7,696 nt of DNA from Puniceicoccales bacterium (GTDB lineage: Bacteria; Verrucomicrobiota; Verrucomicrobiia; Opitutales; UBA953), in the NCBI GenBank assembly GCA_031289285.1, contig JAITPT010000191.1, forward strand, positions 1-7,696, in the 5' to 3' direction. Below are positions 4,710 to 7,696 of the stretch, piece after piece (position 1 is the stretch's first letter; each line of letters begins with the position of its first letter). Made by a program: the position numbers and the translations under genes. The notes under the pieces are model-generated. The model searched no databases and had not been told where the DNA came from. It worked only from the letters and a program-made list of their open reading frames with translations.

Positions 4710-7436
4710 ATGAAATTACCGTTCGCGCTCACCGCGCTTTTCGCAACCGCCGCAACGGCGCTTGCCAGTCCACTCGCCACCGAGCGTCTCCGCGTCGAAT
4801 ACCTCGACTCGCCTCTCGGCATAGACATCCAAAGCCCGCGCCTAAGCTGGGAACTCGCTTCCCCGTCTGGCGAAAAAAACAAAAAACAGACTGCCTACGA
4901 AATCCGCGTCGCCACCGCGCTCGCCGGAAAAGACGCAGACTTCGCCTCGCCCGTCTGGGGCAGCGGCAAAATCACCGGCAGCGACACCAACCAAATCCCG
5001 CTCGCCATCAAAGCCCTCAACCCCTTCACCTCCTACCACTGGCAAATCCGCGTCTGGGACGAAGCCGGCGAGGTCTCCGCGTGGTCGCCCGCCGCCGTGT
5101 TCACCACCGGCCCGCTCACGTCTGAAGACTGGGCACCCGCCAAATGGATAGGCGAACCGGCGGATTCTCCCGCCGCCAAAAAAGGCCGCAGCTACTACGA
5201 CAACCTCCCGCCGTGCCCCTACCTGCGCAAAGAAATCAAAGTCACCAAACCCGTCGCCAAAGCCTACGTCCACACCTCCGCCCTCGGTTTCTACGACCTG
5301 CGCATCAACGGCAAAAAAGTCGGCACACGCCTTCTCGCCCCCGAACGCACCGTGTATGATAAACACACATTGTTCCAGACCGACGACGTCACCGCGCTCC
5401 TCCAAGCTGGCACCAACGCCCTCGCCGTCGAGCTTTCCGACGGCTGGTATGCAGGCGGCATCTGGAGCCACCCGGGCCGAGGCTTCTACGGGACACACCG
5501 CAAGTTCCTCGCCCAACTCCGCGTCACCTACACCGACGGTTCAACAGAAGTTTTCGCGACCGACGGTTCATGGAAGTTTTTACAAGAAGGCCCGCGCTCA
5601 AAGGTTTCCATCTACGGAGGCGAAACGTTCACCGCCGCCAAAATTAAAACCGGCTGGGAACTCGTAGGCTACGACGACTCCGCGTGGAAAACCGCAACCG
5701 TCTGGGAGAACGACAAAGCGAGCAAGGTTCTCGTCGCCCAGATGAACGAGCCTGTCGCCGTCATCCAAGAAATCCGCCCCGTGCGCGTCTATAAAGCACC
5801 CAACAAAGAAGGTGCCTACATCTTCGACCTCGGGCAAAACATCGTCGGCTGGTGCCGCCTGACCCTCCCCTACAATCCGGGACGCCAAATCACACTCCGG
5901 CATTTTGAAATCACCAACGAAGACGGCTCCTACTACCGCGCCAACCTCCGCGCCTCGCACCCAGACGACCACTACGTCCCCGCCGACGAAAAAACGATTT
6001 CCTACGAACCGCGTTTCACGTTCCACGGTTTCCGCTACGTGCAAGTCGAAGGTCTCTCCAAAGCACCCGACGCCGCCAACCTCATCGGCGTCGTCATCAC
6101 CTCCGCGATGCCCATCGCCGGCGCGTTTGAGTCCTCCAACAAAGACATCAACAAACTCTGGCAAAACATCCGCTGGTCGCAGTGGGATAACCAAGTCTCC
6201 ATCCCCACCGATTGCCCACAACGCGACGAACGAGAGGGCTGGATGGCCGACGCACAAGTCTTCGCACAAAACGCCATCTACAACCTCGACATGGCCGCGT
6301 TCTACACAAAATGGTGCCGCGACATTCGCGACGACCAGCACCCCGACGGACGTTTCCCCGACATCGCCCCGCGCAACGGAAACAACGGTTTTGTCGGTGC
6401 CCCGGGCTGGGCGGATGCCGGTGTCGTCGTCCCGTGGCGCGTCTATGAAAACTACGGCGACGCCCGTCTCCTCGGCGACTCGCTCGACTCCATAAAACGC
6501 TTTGTTGACCTCGTTCACCGCAACAACCCAGACCTGCTCTGGCGCAAAGGTCGCGGGCACGACTTCGGCGACTGGCTCCACGGCTCGACTTTCCGCCGTC
6601 CGCCCGACGCCTATCCGCGCAAAGGTGCCGAGATTCCGAAAGAAGCGTTTGCCACTGGCTATTTCTACTACTCCGCCTACCTGACGGCGCAGACCGCAAA
6701 AGTCCTCGGCAAAACCGCCGACTACGAAAAATACAGCAAGCTCGCCGACGGTATCAAAGCCGCCTTCAACAAGCAGTATGTCGCGCCCGATGGCAAAATC
6801 GCTGGCGACAACCAAGGTGCTTACGCAATGGTGCTCGCCCTGCGTCTCATCCCCGACGAGCTTCGCGCCAACGCCGCCAAACGCCTCGTGAAGGAGCTTG
6901 AGTTTTACGACTGGCGTCTCTCCACCGGTTTCCACAGCACGATTTGGATGATGAAGGAACTCGCCGCCAACGGCTATGCTGATGTCGCCTACCGCCTCCT
7001 CCTCAGCCGCCGTTTCCCCTCGTGGTTTTACAGCATAGACAATGGTGCCACGACGATTTGGGAACGCTGGGACGGCTATGTGAAAGGTCGTGGTTTCCAG
7101 AGTGCGGGCATGAATTCCTTCAATCACTATTCGCTCGGTGCGGTTGGTGAGTGGATGTATGAAAACATCCTTGGCATTCAGCTTGACCCCAAAAGTCCCG
7201 GCTGGCGTCACTTCATTGTGAAGCCTCTCCCCGGTGGTGACCTCACATGGGCCAAGGGCAGTTACCACGCCATCACGGGAAAAATCAGTGTCTCGTGGCG
7301 CATAGACTCCGCCGAAAAGACTTACACTCTTGAGTTGACTGTCCCTGCCAACACCACAGCCACTGTGACCATCCCCTACGAAAACAAGACCCTCGAAGTT
7401 GGTTCTGGCCAGCACAAGTGGGTCGTAAAAATCTAA
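4710..7436 (+). CDS. Secreted alpha-L-rhamnosidase, glycoside hydrolase family 78
   Basis: A 908-residue enzyme expected to release terminal alpha-L-rhamnose from polysaccharides or glycosides by the inverting mechanism of GH78. The N-terminus is a signal peptide with likely cleavage after residue 19 (TALA before SP); there is no lipobox Cys. A fibronectin-like N-terminal domain (about 22-130, with SPRLSWEL) comes next. A beta-sandwich rhamnosidase N domain starts near Y171 and a second one contains FDLGQNIVGW at 372-381. The (alpha/alpha)6 barrel spans about 470-800 and a C-terminal beta domain about 805-908. In the barrel, TDCPQRDEREGW (500-511) gives E507 as likely general acid, D514 as a partner, and E785 in IWERWDG as likely base. 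The ATG at 4710 was chosen for the signal peptide; the frame is open to 4557, but that part overlaps the protease gene. No transporter or rhamnose-catabolic gene lies beside it. The family call is strong; the substrate is unknown. Confidence 0.95.
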   Translation: MKLPFALTALFATAATALASPLATERLRVEYLDSPLGIDIQSPRLSWELASPSGEKNKKQTAYEIRVATALAGKDADFASPVWGSGKITGSDTNQIPLAIKALNPFTSYHWQIRVWDEAGEVSAWSPAAVFTTGPLTSEDWAPAKWIGEPADSPAAKKGRSYYDNLPPCPYLRKEIKVTKPVAKAYVHTSALGFYDLRINGKKVGTRLLAPERTVYDKHTLFQTDDVTALLQAGTNALAVELSDGWYAGGIWSHPGRGFYGTHRKFLAQLRVTYTDGSTEVFATDGSWKFLQEGPRSKVSIYGGETFTAAKIKTGWELVGYDDSAWKTATVWENDKASKVLVAQMNEPVAVIQEIRPVRVYKAPNKEGAYIFDLGQNIVGWCRLTLPYNPGRQITLRHFEITNEDGSYYRANLRASHPDDHYVPADEKTISYEPRFTFHGFRYVQVEGLSKAPDAANLIGVVITSAMPIAGAFESSNKDINKLWQNIRWSQWDNQVSIPTDCPQRDEREGWMADAQVFAQNAIYNLDMAAFYTKWCRDIRDDQHPDGRFPDIAPRNGNNGFVGAPGWADAGVVVPWRVYENYGDARLLGDSLDSIKRFVDLVHRNNPDLLWRKGRGHDFGDWLHGSTFRRPPDAYPRKGAEIPKEAFATGYFYYSAYLTAQTAKVLGKTADYEKYSKLADGIKAAFNKQYVAPDGKIAGDNQGAYAMVLALRLIPDELRANAAKRLVKELEFYDWRLSTGFHSTIWMMKELAANGYADVAYRLLLSRRFPSWFYSIDNGATTIWERWDGYVKGRGFQSAGMNSFNHYSLGAVGEWMYENILGIQLDPKSPGWRHFIVKPLPGGDLTWAKGSYHAITGKISVSWRIDSAEKTYTLELTVPANTTATVTIPYENKTLEVGSGQHKWVVKI

Positions 7437-7440
7437 CCCC

Positions 7441-7470
7441 AAAAAAAGCGGCGGTAAATCGCCGCTTTTT
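7441..7470. terminator. Rho-independent terminator after the rhamnosidase gene
   Basis: A 6-bp GC stem, GCGGCG (7448-7453) with CGCCGC (7460-7465), around the loop GTAAAT. Seven A precede it and five T follow it, so the A and T tracts can extend the stem and it could work in both directions. It begins four bases after the rhamnosidase stop codon. Confidence 0.88.
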
Positions 7471-7480
7471 CTGTGCCCCC

Positions 7481-7505
7481 CCAATAAAGGGTCAGACATT
7501 TTTTT
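7481..7505 (+). repeat. Motif upstream of the transposase (RAYT/REP-like)
   Basis: Begins CCAATAAAGGGTCAGAC, then A and seven T. It matches the motifs opening the two long repeats at 131-154 and 297-321, with three substitutions. It lies 72 bp upstream of the transposase start. RAYT genes are commonly flanked by the REP-like sequences they act on, so this may be the left boundary or recognition sequence of the element; that assignment is inferred. Confidence 0.68.
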
Positions 7506-7577
7506 GTTTGCACTCGTTCGTTCTTTGCCCAACCTTTCCCGCCTTCACCGTCAACCTAACCAACCAACCTAATCATT

Positions 7578-7696
7578 ATGGCAAGACAACATCGTTTCCT
7601 CTCGCATGAGGAGTCAGCAGTCTATCACTGCATATCGCGGACTACCGGCTCGGAGTTCCTTTTCGGAGACTCCGAAAAAGAAGTCCTCCAAAGACA
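7578..7696 (+). CDS. REP-associated tyrosine transposase (Y1/IS200-like), N-terminal part
   Basis: Only the first 39 full codons are inside the window; the frame is open at the right edge. The protein starts MARQHRFLSHEESAVYHCIS and continues with RTTGSEFLFGD and EKEVL. The small-residue-VYHCISR segment followed by LFGD...KEVL is the usual opening of Y1-type REP-associated transposases. The HxH metal motif and catalytic Tyr lie further on and cannot be seen. The ATG at 7578 is the natural start; no Shine-Dalgarno precedes it, and an ACCAACCTAA-rich leader lies upstream (7551-7574). The gene follows the rhamnosidase terminator and is preceded by the shared 25-bp motif, which supports its being a small mobile or domesticated element. 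Whether it is intact cannot be told here. Confidence 0.8.
   Translation, partial: MARQHRFLSHEESAVYHCISRTTGSEFLFGDSEKEVLQR

Noticed and set aside
5598..7532. Long minus-strand open frame (644 codons) opposite the rhamnosidase gene
   Set aside because: It is a shadow of a high-GC gene with strong third-position bias; it has no recognisable domain, while the plus strand encodes a full GH78 enzyme.

Overview
The window looks like a high-GC bacterial chromosome segment, most likely from Verrucomicrobiota and plausibly the Opitutales/Opitutaceae. That lineage call is an inference. It rests on the gene set (an HpnC-type squalene-pathway enzyme, a LemA/M48 pair, a secreted GH78 rhamnosidase), on the lack of clear Shine-Dalgarno sequences before the starts, and on a REP-associated transposase of a type I associate with this lineage. 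No marker gene fixes it.

Layout from left to right. Positions 1-608 hold no convincing gene. They contain a hairpin-rich stretch (23-87), a near-perfect tandem duplication of about 146 bp (122-267 and 288-434), and a short array of 9-bp units. Position 609 starts hpnC (hopanoid/squalene biosynthesis). Between hpnC and a convergent minus-strand tRNA-Ser(GCU) lies a second 9-bp array (1505-1576). A lemA gene and a gene for an M48 zinc protease with a TerB-like C-terminal region follow as a two-gene unit (1865-4624), and then a secreted alpha-L-rhamnosidase of family GH78 (4710-7436) ending at a strong hairpin terminator. At the right edge begins a RAYT-type (REP-associated tyrosine, Y1/IS200-like) transposase, cut off by the window end.

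How the parts relate. lemA and the M48 protease probably form one envelope-associated membrane module. hpnC and the rhamnosidase are independent metabolic genes (isoprenoid lipids; plant or microbial polysaccharide rhamnose). The most interesting link is between the two ends. The sequence just before the transposase gene (7481-7505) carries a 25-bp motif that recurs, with only three substitutions and a one-base difference in T-run length, at the left end of both copies of the tandem repeat (131-154 and 297-321). All three start with the same CCAATAAAG 9-mer, which is also the last unit of the 9-bp array at the left end. This suggests that the left-end repeats are non-autonomous relatives of the element mobilised by the right-end transposase. 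I do not see a complete novel multi-gene system; the rest is ordinary housekeeping and polysaccharide-utilisation content.
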